Of a stretch of DNA of 64,000 nt, positions 35,501 through 46,892 are shown one piece after another. Made by a program: the position numbers and the translations under genes. The stretch's first letter is position 1, and each line of letters starts with the position of its first letter. The notes under the pieces were generated by a model that saw only the letters and a list, made by a program, of their open reading frames with translations, ran no database searches and was not told the DNA's origin. The DNA comes from Pardosa pseudoannulata (Eukaryota; Arthropoda; Arachnida; Araneae; Lycosidae), in NCBI GenBank assembly GCA_032207245.1, contig CM063505.1, positions 177,416,030-177,480,029 of the forward strand, read 5' to 3'.

Positions 35501-38500
35501 AGTATTTACAACTATAATATTAACTATATCATCATTATATCTGTATTTCCCTTTGTAATATTTTTTATCTTCACGAATCAATATTCTGATACGGTACAGC
35601 ACCTCATATTTATTTTTAAAGTATATTTTTTTAATCGATAGGAAATGGAAAAAAATTCTATGATATTTCAATAAATTTTGTTCTATTAATTCCCTTTTCT
35701 TTCTTAAAGAAATTGAATTTGAACGTTTGGTTAATTAACTGTAACCCTCCAAAATTGAAAAGAAAATGGTAACAATACTTTTACTGAAAAAGGTAATCTT
35801 CTCTAGACAATGCATTTTTTCTGAATTTTTTATCCCGTGATTTAAAGCGAAAATTAAATGTGAAATACCTCATTTCTTCTAGAGTCCAATTCTAAAAAGA
35901 GTACTAGAATCAGACTTTTTCGTAAAGTTGGAAAACAACGGACGATGATGTGAATAATTAAAAAAAAAATGTTTGCAAACTGCTTGAGAAAAAAATCCCG
36001 ATGTAAAAAGTTTAATTTTAAAATCTTGAAAATATAAAGATTCGACGGCAAAGTATTAAAATAATCTTTTGTTTTGAGGCTAAGCTGCAGTACTTTGGGT
36101 TTTAGAGGATGGCATGCTACTTAGGGGATTAAATGTTAAAGTAATTACTACTTTCTATGGTGTTTTGTATTTAATGAATTAAGTTACTGTCTATGAAACT
36201 CCATCGCGGGTTATAAAAGATAACAACTTTAAAAGTAATTAATTTATAGCTTATTTGTTATATTAAGATTAAATTATGCGATTAAAAAAAAGAGTATTTA
36301 CAACTATAAATATTAACTATATCATCATTATATCTGTATTCCCTTTGTAATATTTTTTATCTTCACGAATCAATATTCTGATACGGTACAGCACCTCATA
36401 TTTGTTTTTAAAGTATATTTTTTTTAATCGATAGGAAATGGAAAAAATTCTATGATATTTCAATAGATTTTGTCCTATTAATTCCCTTTTCTTTCTTAAA
36501 AGAAATTGAATTTGAACGTTTGGTTAATTAACTGTAACCCTCCAAAATTGAAAAGAAAATGGTAACAATACTTTTACTGAAAAAGGTAATCTTCTCTAGA
36601 CAATGCATTTTTTCTGAATTTTTTATCCCGTGATTTAATGCGAAAATTAAATTGTGAAATACCTCATTTCTTCTAGAGTCCAATTCTAAAAAGAGTACTA
36701 GAATCAGACTTTTTCGTAAAGTTGGAAAACAATGGACGATGATGTGAATAATTAAAAAAAAAATGTTTGCAAACTGCTTGAGAAAAAAATCCCGATGTAA
36801 AAAGTTTAATTTTAAATCTTGAAAATATAAAGATTCGACGGCAAAGTATTAAAATAATCTTTTGTTTTGAGGCTAAAGCTGCAGTACTTTGGTTTTAGAG
36901 GATGGCATGCTACTTAGCGGATTAAATGTTAAAGTAATTACTACTTTCTATGGTGTTTTGTATTTAATGAATTAAGTTACTGTCTCTGAAACCCCATCGC
37001 GGGTTATAAAAAGATAACAACTTTAAAAGTAATTAATTTATAGCTTATTTGTTATATTAAGATTAAATTATGCGATTAAAAAAAGGAGTATTTACAACTA
37101 TAAATATTAACTATATCATCATTATATCTGTATTCCCTTTGTAATATTTTTTATCTTCACGAATCAATATTCTGATACGGTACAGCACCTCATATTATTT
37201 TTAAAGTATATTTTTTTTTTAATCGATAGGAAATGGAAAAAATTCTATGATATTTCAATAAATTTTGTTCTATTAATTCCCTTTTCTTTCTTAAAGAAAT
37301 TGAATTTGAACGTTTGGTTAATTAACTGTAACCCTTCAAAATTGAAAGGAAAATGGTAACAATACTTTTACTGAAAAAGGTAGTCTTCTCTAGACAATGC
37401 ATTTTTTCTGAATTTTTTATCCCGTGATTTAAAGCGAAAATTAAATTGTGAAATACCTCATTTCTTCTAGAGTCCAATTCTAAAAAGAGTACTAGAATCA
37501 GACTTTTTCGTAAAGTTGGAAAACAACGGACGATGATGTGAATAATTAAAAAAAAATGTTTGCAAACTGCTTGAGAAAAAAATCCCGATGTAAAAAGTTT
37601 AATTTTAAATCTTGAAAATATAAAAAGATTCGACGGCAAAGTATTAAAATAATCTTTTGTTTTTGAGGCTAAGCTGCAGTACTTTGGGTTTTAGAGGATG
37701 GCATGCTAATTAAGGGATTAAATGTTAAAGAAATTATTATTTTCTAAGGTGTTTTGTATTTAATGAATTATGTTACTGCCACTTAAACCCCATTTATCTG
37801 TTAACACATTGTTAAAGTATAAGTTACTGTCTCTGAAACCCCATCGCGGGTTATAAAAGATAACAACTTTAAAAGTAATTAATTTATAGCTTATTTGTTA
37901 TATTAAGATTAAATTATGCGATTAAAAAAAGGAGTATTTTACAACTATAAATATTAACTATATCATCATTATATCTGTATTCCCTTTGTAATATTTTTTA
38001 TCTTCACGAATCAATATTCTGATACGGTACAGCACCTCATATTTATTTTTAAAGTATATTTTTTTTAATCGATAGGAAATGGAAAAAATTCTATGATATT
38101 TCAATAAATTTTGTCCTATTAATTCCCTTTTCTTTCTTAAAGAAATTGAATTTGAACGTTTGGTTAATTAACTGTAACCCTCCAAAATTGAAAAGAAAAT
38201 GGTAACAATACTTTTACTGAAAAAGGTAATCTTCTCTAGACAATGCATTTTTTCTGAATTTTTTATCCCGTGATTTAATGCGAAAATTAAATTGTGAAAT
38301 ACCTCATTTCTTCTAGAGTCCAATTCTAAAAAGAGTACTAGAATCAGACTTTTTCGTAAAGTTGGAAAACAATGGACGATGATGTGAATAATTAAAAAAA
38401 TGTTTGCAAACTGCTTGAGAAAAAAAAATCCCGATGTAAAAAAGTTTAATTTTAAATCTTGAAAATATAAAGATTCGACGGCAAAGTATTAAAATAATCT

Positions 38501-41340
38501 TTTGTTTTGAGGCTAAGCTGCAGTACTTTGGGTTTTAGAGGATGGCATGCTACTTAGGGGATTAAATGTTAAAGTAATTACTACTTTCTAAGGTGTTTTG
38601 TATTTAATGAATTAAGTTACTGTCTCTGAAACCCCATCGCGGGTTATAAAAGATAACAACTTTAAAAGTAATTAATTTATAGCTTATTTGTTATATTAAG
38701 ATTAAATTATGCGATTAAAAAAAGGAGTATTTACAACTATAAATATTAACTATATCATCATTATATCTGTATTCCCTTTGTAATATCTTTTATCTTCACG
38801 AATCAATATTCTGATACGGTACAGCACCTCATATTTATTTTTAAAGTATATTTTTTTTAATCGATAGGAAATGGAAAAAATTCTATGATATTTCAATAAA
38901 TTTTGTTCTATTAATTCCCTTTTCTTTCTTAAAGAAATTGAATTTGAACGTTTGGTTAATTAACTGTAACCCTCCAAAATTGAAAAGAAAATGGTAACAA
39001 TACTTTTACTGAAAAAGGTAATCTTCTCTAGACAATGCATTTTTTCTGAATTTTTTATCCCGTGATTTAATGCGAAAATTAAATTGTGAAATACCTCATT
39101 TCTTCTAGAGTCCAATTCTAAAAAGAGTACTAGAATCAGACTTTTTCGTAAAGTTGGAAAACAATGGACGATGATGTGAATAATTAAAAAAAATGTTTGC
39201 AAACTGCTTGAGAAAAAAATCCCGATGTAAAAAGTTTAATTCTAAATCTTGAAAATATAAAGATTCGACGGCAAAGTATTAAATTAATCTTTTGTTTTGA
39301 GGCTAAGCTGCAGTACTTTGGGTTTTAGAGGATGGCATGCTACTTAGGGGATTAAATGTTAAAGAAATTACTACTTTCTAAGGTGTTTTGTATTTAATGA
39401 ATTAAGTTACTGTCTATGAAACCCCATCGCGGGTTATAAAAGATAACAACTTTAAAAGTAATTAATTTATAGCTTATTTGTTATATTAAGATTAAATTAT
39501 GCGATTAAAAAAAAGAGTATTTACAACTATAAATATTAACTATATCATCATTATATCTGTATTCCCTTTGTAATATTTTTTATCTTCACGAATCAATATT
39601 CTGATACGGTACAGCACCTCATATTTGTTTTTAAAGTATATTTTTTTTAATCGATAGGAAATGGAAAAAATTCTATGATATTTCAATAGATTTTGTCCTA
39701 TTAATTCCCTTTTCTTTCTTAAAGAAATTGAATTTGAACGTTTGATTAATTAACTGTAACCCTCCAAAATTGAAAAGAAAATGGTAACAATACTTTTACT
39801 GAAAAAGGTAATCTTCTCTAGACAATGCATTTTTTCTGAATTTTTTATCCCGTGATTTAATGCGAAAATTAAATTGTGAAATACCTCATTTCTTCTAGAG
39901 TCCAATTCTAAAAAGAGTACTAGAATCAGACTTTTTCGTAAAGTTGGAAAACAATGGACGATGATGTGAATAATTAAAAAAAAATGTTTGCAAACTGCTT
40001 GAGAAAAAATCCCGATGTAAAAAGTTTAATTTTAAATCTTGAAAATATAAAGATTCGACGGCAAAGTATTAAAATAATCTTTTGTTTTGAGGCTAAGCTG
40101 CAGTACTTTGGGTTTTAGAGGATGGCATGCTACTTAGCGGATTAAATGTTAAAGTAATTACTACTTTCTATGGTGTTTTGTATTTAATGAATTAAGTTAC
40201 TGTCTCTGAAACCCCATCGCGGGTTATAAAAGATAACAACTTTAAAAGTAATTAATTTATAGCTTATTTGTTATATTAAGATTAAATTATGCGATTAAAA
40301 AAAAGGAGTATTTACAACTATAAATATTAACTATATCATCATTATATCTGTATTCCCTTTGTAATATTTTTTATCTTCACGAATCAATATTCTGATACGG
40401 TACAGCACCTCATATTTATTTTTAAAGTATATTTTTTTTTAATCGATAGGAAATGGAAAAAATTCTATGATATTTCAATAAATTTTGTTCTATTAATTCC
40501 CTTTTCTTTCTTAAAGAAATTGAATTTGAACGTTTGGTTAATTAACTGTAACCCTCCAAAATTGAAAGGAAAATGGTAACAATACTTTTACTGAAAAAGG
40601 TAGTCTTCTCTAGACAATGCATTTTTTCTGAATTTTTTATCCCGTGATTTAAAGCGAAAATTAAATTGTGAAATACCTCATTTCTTCTAGAGTCCAATTC
40701 TAAAAAGAGTACTAGAATCAGACTTTTTCGTAAAGTTGGAAAACAACGGACGATGATGTGAATAATTAAAAAAAAATGTTTGCAAACTGCTTGAGAAAAA
40801 AAATCCCGATGTAAAAAGTTTAATTTTAAATCTTGAAAATATAAAGATTCGACGGCAAAGTATTAAAATAATCTTTTGTTTTGAGGCTAAGCTGCAGTAC
40901 TTTGGGTTTTAGAGGATGGCATGCTAATTAAGGGATTAAATGTTAAAGAAATTATTATTTTCTAAGGTGTTTTGTATTTAATGAATTATGTTACTGCCAC
41001 TTAAACCCCATTTATCTGTTAACACATTGTTATGCGCGACAGGTACTAGTACGTTTTCTGATGATTGATACTTGAGAGCAGGTCACTTACTAGTACAGGT
41101 TAGTGTAACAACATGTTTTTTTTTGTGGGTACAAAAATAACGGAATAAACAGGAAAACGAAGCCGAATGTTCTTGTCGACTACATAGATCCTGGAAAAAC
41201 TTAGACGAATAAAAACTAGTTTTTACATCAGTCGATGGGGAACCACAGAACGAAAAGGTTGAATAAAAAAATCAATTTAGATTTAAAATTAATTTTTTTT
41301 TATCCTTGCGAAAAATGATATTATATATATGTATATTTGC

Positions 41341-41424
<84 letters not shown>

Positions 41425-41628
41425 TATATATTTAAATATAAAATGGTTAAAAAATTAAATAATCTTCGATCTATTAAGATTTAACTGGATAGCTAAATTT
41501 ACGCGCTAAACGCCCGATTCCGATACAGTCCCGCTGCGAAATGTACCTGCACACAATGTGTTAAGGAGGGGGGGGGGGCTGTAAAAGATAATAACTTTAA
41601 AAGTAATTAATTTATAGTTTATATAAGC
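23521..41628 (+). repeat. Satellite array: about 22 tandem units of about 795 bp
   Basis: One marker (GAGGCTAAGCTGCAGTAC, with one C-to-A variant) recurs at 24153, 24950, 25737, 26530, 27329, 28126, 28919, 29719, 30517, 31313, 32106, 32903, 33698, 34493, 35285, 36076, 36869, 37665, 38509, 39299, 40089 and 40883. Spacings are 787-800 bp except one of 844 bp (37665 to 38509). Internal units are nearly identical and differ mainly in A/T run lengths and a few two-state sites (for example CATATTTG/CATATTTA). Edge units are more diverged. A TTAA element (41019-41564) sits in the last unit, which continues at 41578-41628. The recurrent minus-strand frame (ending ...FFSILEGYS in several units) is broken by run-length changes in many units and is not a gene. 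Confidence 0.97.
41019..41564 (+). mobile_element. TTAA-flanked MITE, family M, copy 2, inside last satellite unit
   Basis: TTAA at 41019-41022 and 41561-41564; inverted ends TTAACACATTGTTATGCGCG and, reverse complemented, TTAACACATTGTGTGCAGGT. It matches 52458-52997 in the same orientation and 16484-17044 inverted. A TA microsatellite (41322-41421) has expanded inside it. Satellite sequence lies on both sides, so it inserted into the array edge. Confidence 0.88.
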
Positions 41629-42179
41629 ATTGTGACATGAGAAAGTATACGAACAGTTTTCAAAGCTATCTATGACAATACTATTTCAGAATACTAATAC
41701 TTTTTCCCTACTCTAAATAAACATAAACTTTTTCAAAATCCGAAGTTTTTCTCAATTTGTTTCATTTTAACATATTGTTGAGAAATTCTCGTATAAAGTT
41801 CGTTGATTGAATGACTTTGGCCAAGACAAAAACAATAACAATTTATTAACACACCAAATGAATGAGAATTACAACGGATGGAGATAAAACTTGGCAGCCT
41901 TTTGGCTTACCTTTTCAGAGCAATATGGGGAACATTAACACAGGTCCTACTTTTATCAGACCTGAGCGGGAACGGACCTTTTATGAGAACTCACAGACCC
42001 TTTATAAAGATTTCAGTTTCTGGAAATTTCCACAAGCTTCTAGAAAAATCCAGAGAAAGGGGGGTCGGTGATATATCGCCAAATTTGGATCCTAAAATGA
42101 GTCTCCCAAAACTTCGCTAAAGAGCCAATATCTTGCCAGTTTGGCGAGATATCATACAAATTACACGCATACAGCATTC
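41629..42179. other. Right flank of array; unassigned GC-richer block
   Basis: 41860-42120 is less AT-rich and has two overlapping plus-strand frames (41862-42071, 41878-42120) that I do not recognise; neither has splice signals or a family motif. Possibly a decayed repeat. Confidence 0.35.
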
Positions 42180-42756
42180 TTAACAATATTGCATGCGGGT
42201 CTATTATTTCGTCGTGTGCAGCGGGCGCTGTTCATTCTCGTCTCGCGAATTGTCATTTAGTGAAATGACATTAAATCGAAGACTACTTCGTTTTAACCAG
42301 CAATTTCTTCTTATTTTACATCCAAATATATATTCTATGATTATTTTAACAAAAAAAAATTACACCTGGTTTTCAATATCATTATCATATGAAAAGTTCG
42401 ATAATTCTTTAGCACATATTTCTTGATCAATGTCTTTATCAAAATGGCCCATTTAATCAAGGTTGTAATCATTAATATATAATAATAATGAAAGAAACTT
42501 CAAATTTACAAACCACGACTCGTACGTTCTTAAACTAGTAACTCGACAGAAAACCGAGTAACTTGACAAACTAAATTTCTGAGAAACACCTCAAATCGTT
42601 GCCTAGCAAAAAAAAACACCATATAACAGTGCATCGTATTTATATGTTATCCACTCTCTAACAAAAATCTACTAAATACGTTCTTTTACGTAACCCGCGC
42701 TCCAGTGACAATCTACGAAAAACGTAAAGGTACGTTTCTCGCATGGATTGTGTTAA
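42180..42756 (+). mobile_element. TTAA-flanked MITE, diverged relative of family M
   Basis: TTAA at 42180-42183 and 42753-42756. The left end is TTAACAATATTGCATGCGGG; the right end, reverse complemented, is TTAACACAATCCATGCGAGA. The 3' 80 bp (ACGTAACCCGCGCTC... to TTAA) align with the end of the copy at 16484-17044. The interior is unrelated or too diverged to align by eye. The frame at 42193-42426 is inside it and not called. Confidence 0.65.
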
Positions 42757-43189
42757 AAGGAACTTGGTATTCTTTGTAAAAAAATATTGAAGGTTTTATT
42801 GATATCTACTTTACATATTTTAAAAGGATTTTTCTTTAAATTTTTGACATTAAAGAAAAAACTTTTTATGGGTAGATAAAAGAAAATGTTCTTAAATTTT
42901 ATTTTATATAGATTAAAGCTTAATATTCTACTATCATTTTTTTTTTGTCTTGATTCCCAAATATATCGTTTATAACTTTAGCTATCAAGTTTTCAATACA
43001 GAATAGACTTTACACAAAGTTTTGCAAATTTTCTACAATTGTTTGTACAAAGGGGCATAAAAAACACAAGCACCTTTATATTCTAGTTAAAAACTTATAT
43101 TAATTTTATTGCAAATCCTTTTCCTAATCCTAACTAGTTGAATGATTTCTTAGCTATTTCATAGATGAAAAATTATCATTCATATGAAA
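42757..43189. other. AT-rich stretch, nothing recognised
   Basis: No gene or repeat family noted. Confidence 0.6.
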
Positions 43190-43194
43190 GGGAT

Positions 43195-43562
43195 TGTTGG
43201 AAAGGTTTATCGATAAACAAAAAAATATCGATACAAATTATTTCGGTCGTAACCGCATTTCCTCCTATGTAAATATGTTGATTCAGCCGTGGTATAAATT
43301 GACTTCCCCGGTTGGCTCCTGGCCTTGTCTCTTACTCTGTTTGGTGTTGCTAAAAATGTTGGTAAGGAAATACGACGTACTATGTTGAAAAATGCATGCT
43401 TTAGTTTGATTTTAATACCTTGTTTTTGTTTTAATTATCGCTCGAGCTGAACGAATAAACATCCATGAAATGAACTGTGTTTTGGACTCTCTACGTATAT
43501 CCACACCACAAGCATAACATGACGCTGGGCACTCTGCAAATAAGATGAAATTTACCCCAACA
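43195..43562 (+). mobile_element. Solo LTR, family C; duplication GGGAT
   Basis: 368 bp from TGTTGGAAAGG to TTACCCCAACA, with inverted TGTTGG/CCAACA ends, flanked by GGGAT on both sides (43190-43194, 43563-43567). It carries a TATA-like GGTATAAATT at 43291-43300 and AATAAA at 43454-43459, in the order expected for U3-R-U5 on the plus strand. The paralogue is 57305-57686. No internal region, hence solo. Frames over it on both strands are not conserved in the paralogue. Confidence 0.88.
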
Positions 43563-43567
43563 GGGAT

Positions 43568-43878
43568 ACAAATCTCTTGAAGAAACTTCTCCTTTGCGCC
43601 CAACTTTAACTTCAGACAGTAGTTCGGATGACGACCAAAGTTTCTCCCAAAATAAATTTATCAAATTTTGACAATGGAAAAGTATTTTTTAAATACATAT
43701 GTACTCAGAGATTTTAATTTAACCTGGTTGCAAATGTAAAGTTTGCCTTTGTGTGAAGTTTCCAATTCGGACAAACCTAAAACTTTCCCAATTAGATCAT
43801 TTTGTGCTAGAATAGATAGTTCCAAACATTTTTGGAAATGTTTTTCCCCATTTTTCACAACTTATTAAATATAAGGAA
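43568..43878. other. Between two solo LTRs, nothing recognised
   Basis: AT-rich; a minus-strand frame (43661-43858) has no recognisable motif. Confidence 0.5.
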
Positions 43879-44674
43879 TGTTGTAATGTACTTACAACAT
43901 TAACACCAGTGTTCGGTTAAACACAGTAGGAATATAATACTTTATATTGAGATTCAGATATTTATTCTGTACCTTCAATTACAAATTGATTCTTGTCTAT
44001 CATATATCATAATCATCAATTATTTATGTCTTATATTTACACCATAATTATTAAATTCTCTTTATAATGATCTATTACTCAATCACAAGGTTAAATTATT
44101 AACAGAGGACTTAGTGACTGTAAATATTATTTTATCTTTACCTCCATTAAAGGCACAGGGGAGCAGGCAGGGGCTTTCCTCACGCGATGTGTCGGTCCTT
44201 CAGTGGGTCCAAAGGATCAGGCAGGGGCTTTCCTCGTGTTGTGTCGGTCCGGGCGCACGGGACGAGTTGGTGCTGGTAAGCGGGGCTTAGAATTTTTATG
44301 TCCCACTTTTCTCGAATCCCGACTTCAACTTTTCCTTAACTTCATTTCCCAACTCCTCACCTCGGTTTTAACTCCCCTTTTTTTCCTTTCCAATCGCTTG
44401 TTTCGTGAAATTTTCCCCCCTTCGGGAGTGCAGGTGGGCTCATTAAATTAGCCCCTTTTGTGCAAGCTGACATTACTTTTTAGCCCCTGCTCCCATAACT
44501 TACGGTTACATCTCTGTGCGAGCTTGACCGTTAAGCTGCGATTCCGTGATCTATACCTTATCTGCGGGGGTCCCTAAACTACACGTGCACAATTGGAGTC
44601 GTAAATTCCTCTAGGAAATTTCTCCAAGGGCTGTGCACGCAGGTGCAGATCATAGTGGGAAAGTACATCGTACA
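43879..44674 (-). mobile_element. Solo LTR, family A, inverted; duplication AGGAA
   Basis: 796 bp. The plus strand reads TGTTGTAATGTACT...AAGTACATCGTACA, the reverse complement of the copy at 6897-7688. Target duplication AGGAA at 43874-43878 and 44675-44679. The polyadenylation signal (TTTATT on plus, 43971-43976) lies about 92 bp from the 3' end, matching the other copy. It has an internal tandem duplication of about 60 bp absent from the other copy: GGCAGGGGCTTTCCTC occurs at about 44167 and again at about 44221. The plus-strand frame 44203-44451 lies within it. Confidence 0.87.
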
Positions 44675-44679
44675 AGGAA

Positions 44680-45067
44680 CTTTAAGCGTTTTAGAGATTT
44701 TAAACAGAGCAATATTTCTGTATGCGATTAGTACTTAAACACAGCCTTTTATTGAAGACTATCAACAATATTCGACTTATTTAAACTTTTTTTTTCATTT
44801 TGAAATATTCTTGGCAAATATATACATAAGGATTTTCCTGTTGTAGTCGTCTATTATGTTTACATTTACATGATTAAGTTAGAACAATACGACTATTGCA
44901 CAATACGAAAATGTCACCAGATATATATTTTCGTAGAACAATAAAGCTAATTACATACATATTATTTATTTTTATTTTGAAAACAGTAAAGACTTTCCGG
45001 AATTTCTTTAAAATACACCTTCCTAAACTTTTTTAAAATATCTCATAACAGTCCCCTTGCCTTTACC
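44680..45067. other. AT-rich stretch, nothing recognised
   Basis: No gene or repeat noted. Confidence 0.6.
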
Positions 45068-45075
45068 CTTTAGAC

Positions 45076-45572
45076 CAGGGATGGGCAAACTACGGTCTGT
45101 GGGCCAACTCCTGCCCGCCGGAAGGTTTAATCCGGCCCGCGGATAGAATTTTAAGTTTCCGGTCCGAAGCAAATTAAAAGAAATATATATTTATACATTG
45201 TATATCCCTCTCCTTTTCTACTTTGCTTAAATATTATATCCCAAATTTATTATCTCACGCCCAGAAGATCAGCGGTGTATTTGCTTCTTATATGCGAACA
45301 AGTGTTTTCAACTTTGAGCCTTAGAAAGAATAATTTCAGAAGTGGACTGACAGATGAGCATTTAGCATCGTTCCTTAAAATCAGTACATTTCACTTCGAA
45401 CCTCAGTATAGGGAACTTTTAAAAAAAGTGAAATCACAATTTCATTAATCTCATTAACGTATTTAAACCATTAGGTACTTGTATATTGTTTTTAAAATTA
45501 AAAAAAAATTTATCTTGGCCCGCCTTTTCTTTTGATTTTTGGCCCGAGGCCGAAAAAGTTTGTCCATCCCTG
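45076..45572 (+). mobile_element. hAT element, internally deleted; 8-bp duplication CTTTAGAC
   Basis: Terminal inverted repeats CAGGGATGGGCAAACT and AGTTTGTCCATCCCTG lie exactly inside an 8-bp direct duplication CTTTAGAC (45068-45075, 45573-45580), the diagnostic target length of hAT transposons. Subterminal GGCCCGC-type blocks occur at both ends. At 497 bp it keeps only the transposase C-terminus (45272-45448), so it is non-autonomous. Confidence 0.93.
45272..45448 (+). pseudogene. hAT transposase C-terminal dimerisation domain remnant
   Basis: A 58-codon open stretch ends in TAA at 45446-45448. It reads LICEQVFSTLSLRKN then RSGLTDEHLASFLKIST. The pattern CExxFSxLxxxKxxxRSxLTDEHLxxxLxIS is the C-terminal dimerisation region of the hAT transposase group related to GTF2I-repeat and SCAN-domain proteins. 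The RNase H-like catalytic core and the BED-type DNA-binding domain are missing because of the element's internal deletion. No start codon is needed to explain it: it is the 3' end of a former longer gene. Confidence 0.8.
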
Positions 45573-45580
45573 CTTTAGAC

Positions 45581-46219
45581 TAAGTTTCTCAGTTATCTTC
45601 AACCATGAGATTCATCTGCTTCTGTCGTGTCCAATATAATTAAATGCAATCGCATTAACTTAAAGGCAAGCGCGTTAACGATAACAAATAATTTTAATAA
45701 AAACGATAATCAGATAGATATACAACTACTTCAGTAGGATTCCTACCACACAAAAATTCTGAACTAATGACAGGCTGCACGTAATTCCTATTTCAACATT
45801 CCTCGGTTTTAGATACAAACTTGACGTCGCAGTTTTTTACTGAAATATCTTTCTGTGTGCCATAGATATGTTTACATTACATACCAGAACAGTTATTCTG
45901 TTTAAAATTCTAACGAGACATCATTTCATTTTATCATGAGGATCAGAAGAAGTTTAGGATAGTTTGCTATTTCATCCTTACTTAACCACTTATATACGTC
46001 CATGTTAATAATTTCGCTCACAATAATATTTTCTACAACTTTTATAATTTACCTGTAAAACATATTCAAATAGTTTACGTTATATATACACTCTTTCTAT
46101 TTACTTGCTTAAAAATCGGAATTATATAAAATATATTGGCGCCATTAAAATTTCTCATTAGTTTTTATGGTAGGACGCGAGATATTTTCACTCTTTTACG
46201 ACTATCATTTTTGTACTTT
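45581..46219. other. AT-rich stretch, nothing recognised
   Basis: No gene or repeat noted. Confidence 0.55.
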
Positions 46220-46417
46220 TTATTTCGGTGCAGCGAAGCAATCACTGTGGTTATTAGAAATGCGGAAATTCTCCCGCAGTAGACCACATAAATGATGCAC
46301 AAAGAACGTTACGAACATTCCTAATGTCCCATAGACGATTAAGCAAAAAAACATATTATCTAAACAACGCGAGATAGGTTTCTGATGGGCTTGCACGTTC
46401 ACTTGTTGGATCGCCAT
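46220..46417 (-). CDS. Candidate small membrane protein, 65 aa
   Basis: A minus-strand frame starts at ATG 46417 in a good initiation context (ACAAAATGGCG) and ends at TAA 46220-46222, which overlaps an AATAAA-like signal (GAAATAAAAA). The peptide has a polar N-terminus of about 20 residues, one hydrophobic segment at about 22-42 (NMFFCLIVYGTLGMFVTFFV) and a polar tail with Cys and His. The frame continues upstream of this ATG to 46438, but the internal ATG has the better context. The DNA is less AT-rich than its flanks. No homologue is recognised. It could be a real short gene, the last exon of a gene also using 46684-46838, or chance. Confidence 0.35.
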   Translation of the reverse strand: MAIQQVNVQAHQKPISRCLDNMFFCLIVYGTLGMFVTFFVHHLCGLLRENFRISNNHSDCFAAPK

Positions 46418-46683
46418 TTTGTGCCACTCCTTTCGCAATATTCATTTTTGGAATTATAATTGCTTCAATAATTTTATAGTTACAGTGGTTTTTATAAAAA
46501 TATTATTTTAAAGTTTTATAATGCGAATCTCTTAAACTTCAAGACCATGAAAATAAATTACATATGACATTAATTTTATATATTGATGTAATTATTCTGA
46601 ATATTTGCTTTTTTTCATAGCTCTTTGATTTGCAAAGGGAAAAGGCGTTTTGCACCAATGAGCTCATCGTAATAACGCCTTAC

Positions 46684-46838
46684 CTTCAAACTGGTGTTTA
46701 AATATATTTGCCCCTGTCCAGGCACATTGCCACTTGGGCGATACTGTGCACCTGGCGAGATCTGTTCTCTCCCTTTGTAAATGATAGCAACCCTGGTGTG
46801 CGAGCCAGTGAAAAACGACAGAGGGCACTCTGGTGCGA
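46684..46838 (-). CDS. Candidate internal exon, unrecognised protein
   Basis: The minus-strand sequence TTGCTTCCAACGACAG precedes 46838 (acceptor-like), and TTGAAG followed by GTAAGG (46683-46678) gives a strong donor. The 155-nt exon is open in one frame of 51 codons after two leading bases: APECPLSFFTGSHTRVA... to ...GQIYLNTSLK. If not spliced, the frame stays open to a stop at 46615. Composition is near 50% GC, well above the flanks. Other frames are also open on both strands (for example plus 46708-46893), which weakens the frame choice. No family recognised. It lies upstream, on the same strand, of the small frame at 46220-46417. Confidence 0.38.
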
Positions 46839-46892
46839 CTGTCGTTGGAAGCAACAAGCTTCATTTTCTTGTGCATTAAACAATTACAACTA

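Noticed and set aside
23521..41018. Repeated minus-strand frames of 60-126 codons in the satellite, several ending FFSILEGYS, suggesting a tandem gene family
   Set aside because: The frame is broken in many units by one-base run changes, has Phe/Ile-rich composition expected of AT-rich DNA, and no consistent start.
23521..41628. CRISPR-like direct repeats
   Set aside because: Units are contiguous 795-bp tandem copies without short repeats and unique spacers; eukaryotic context.
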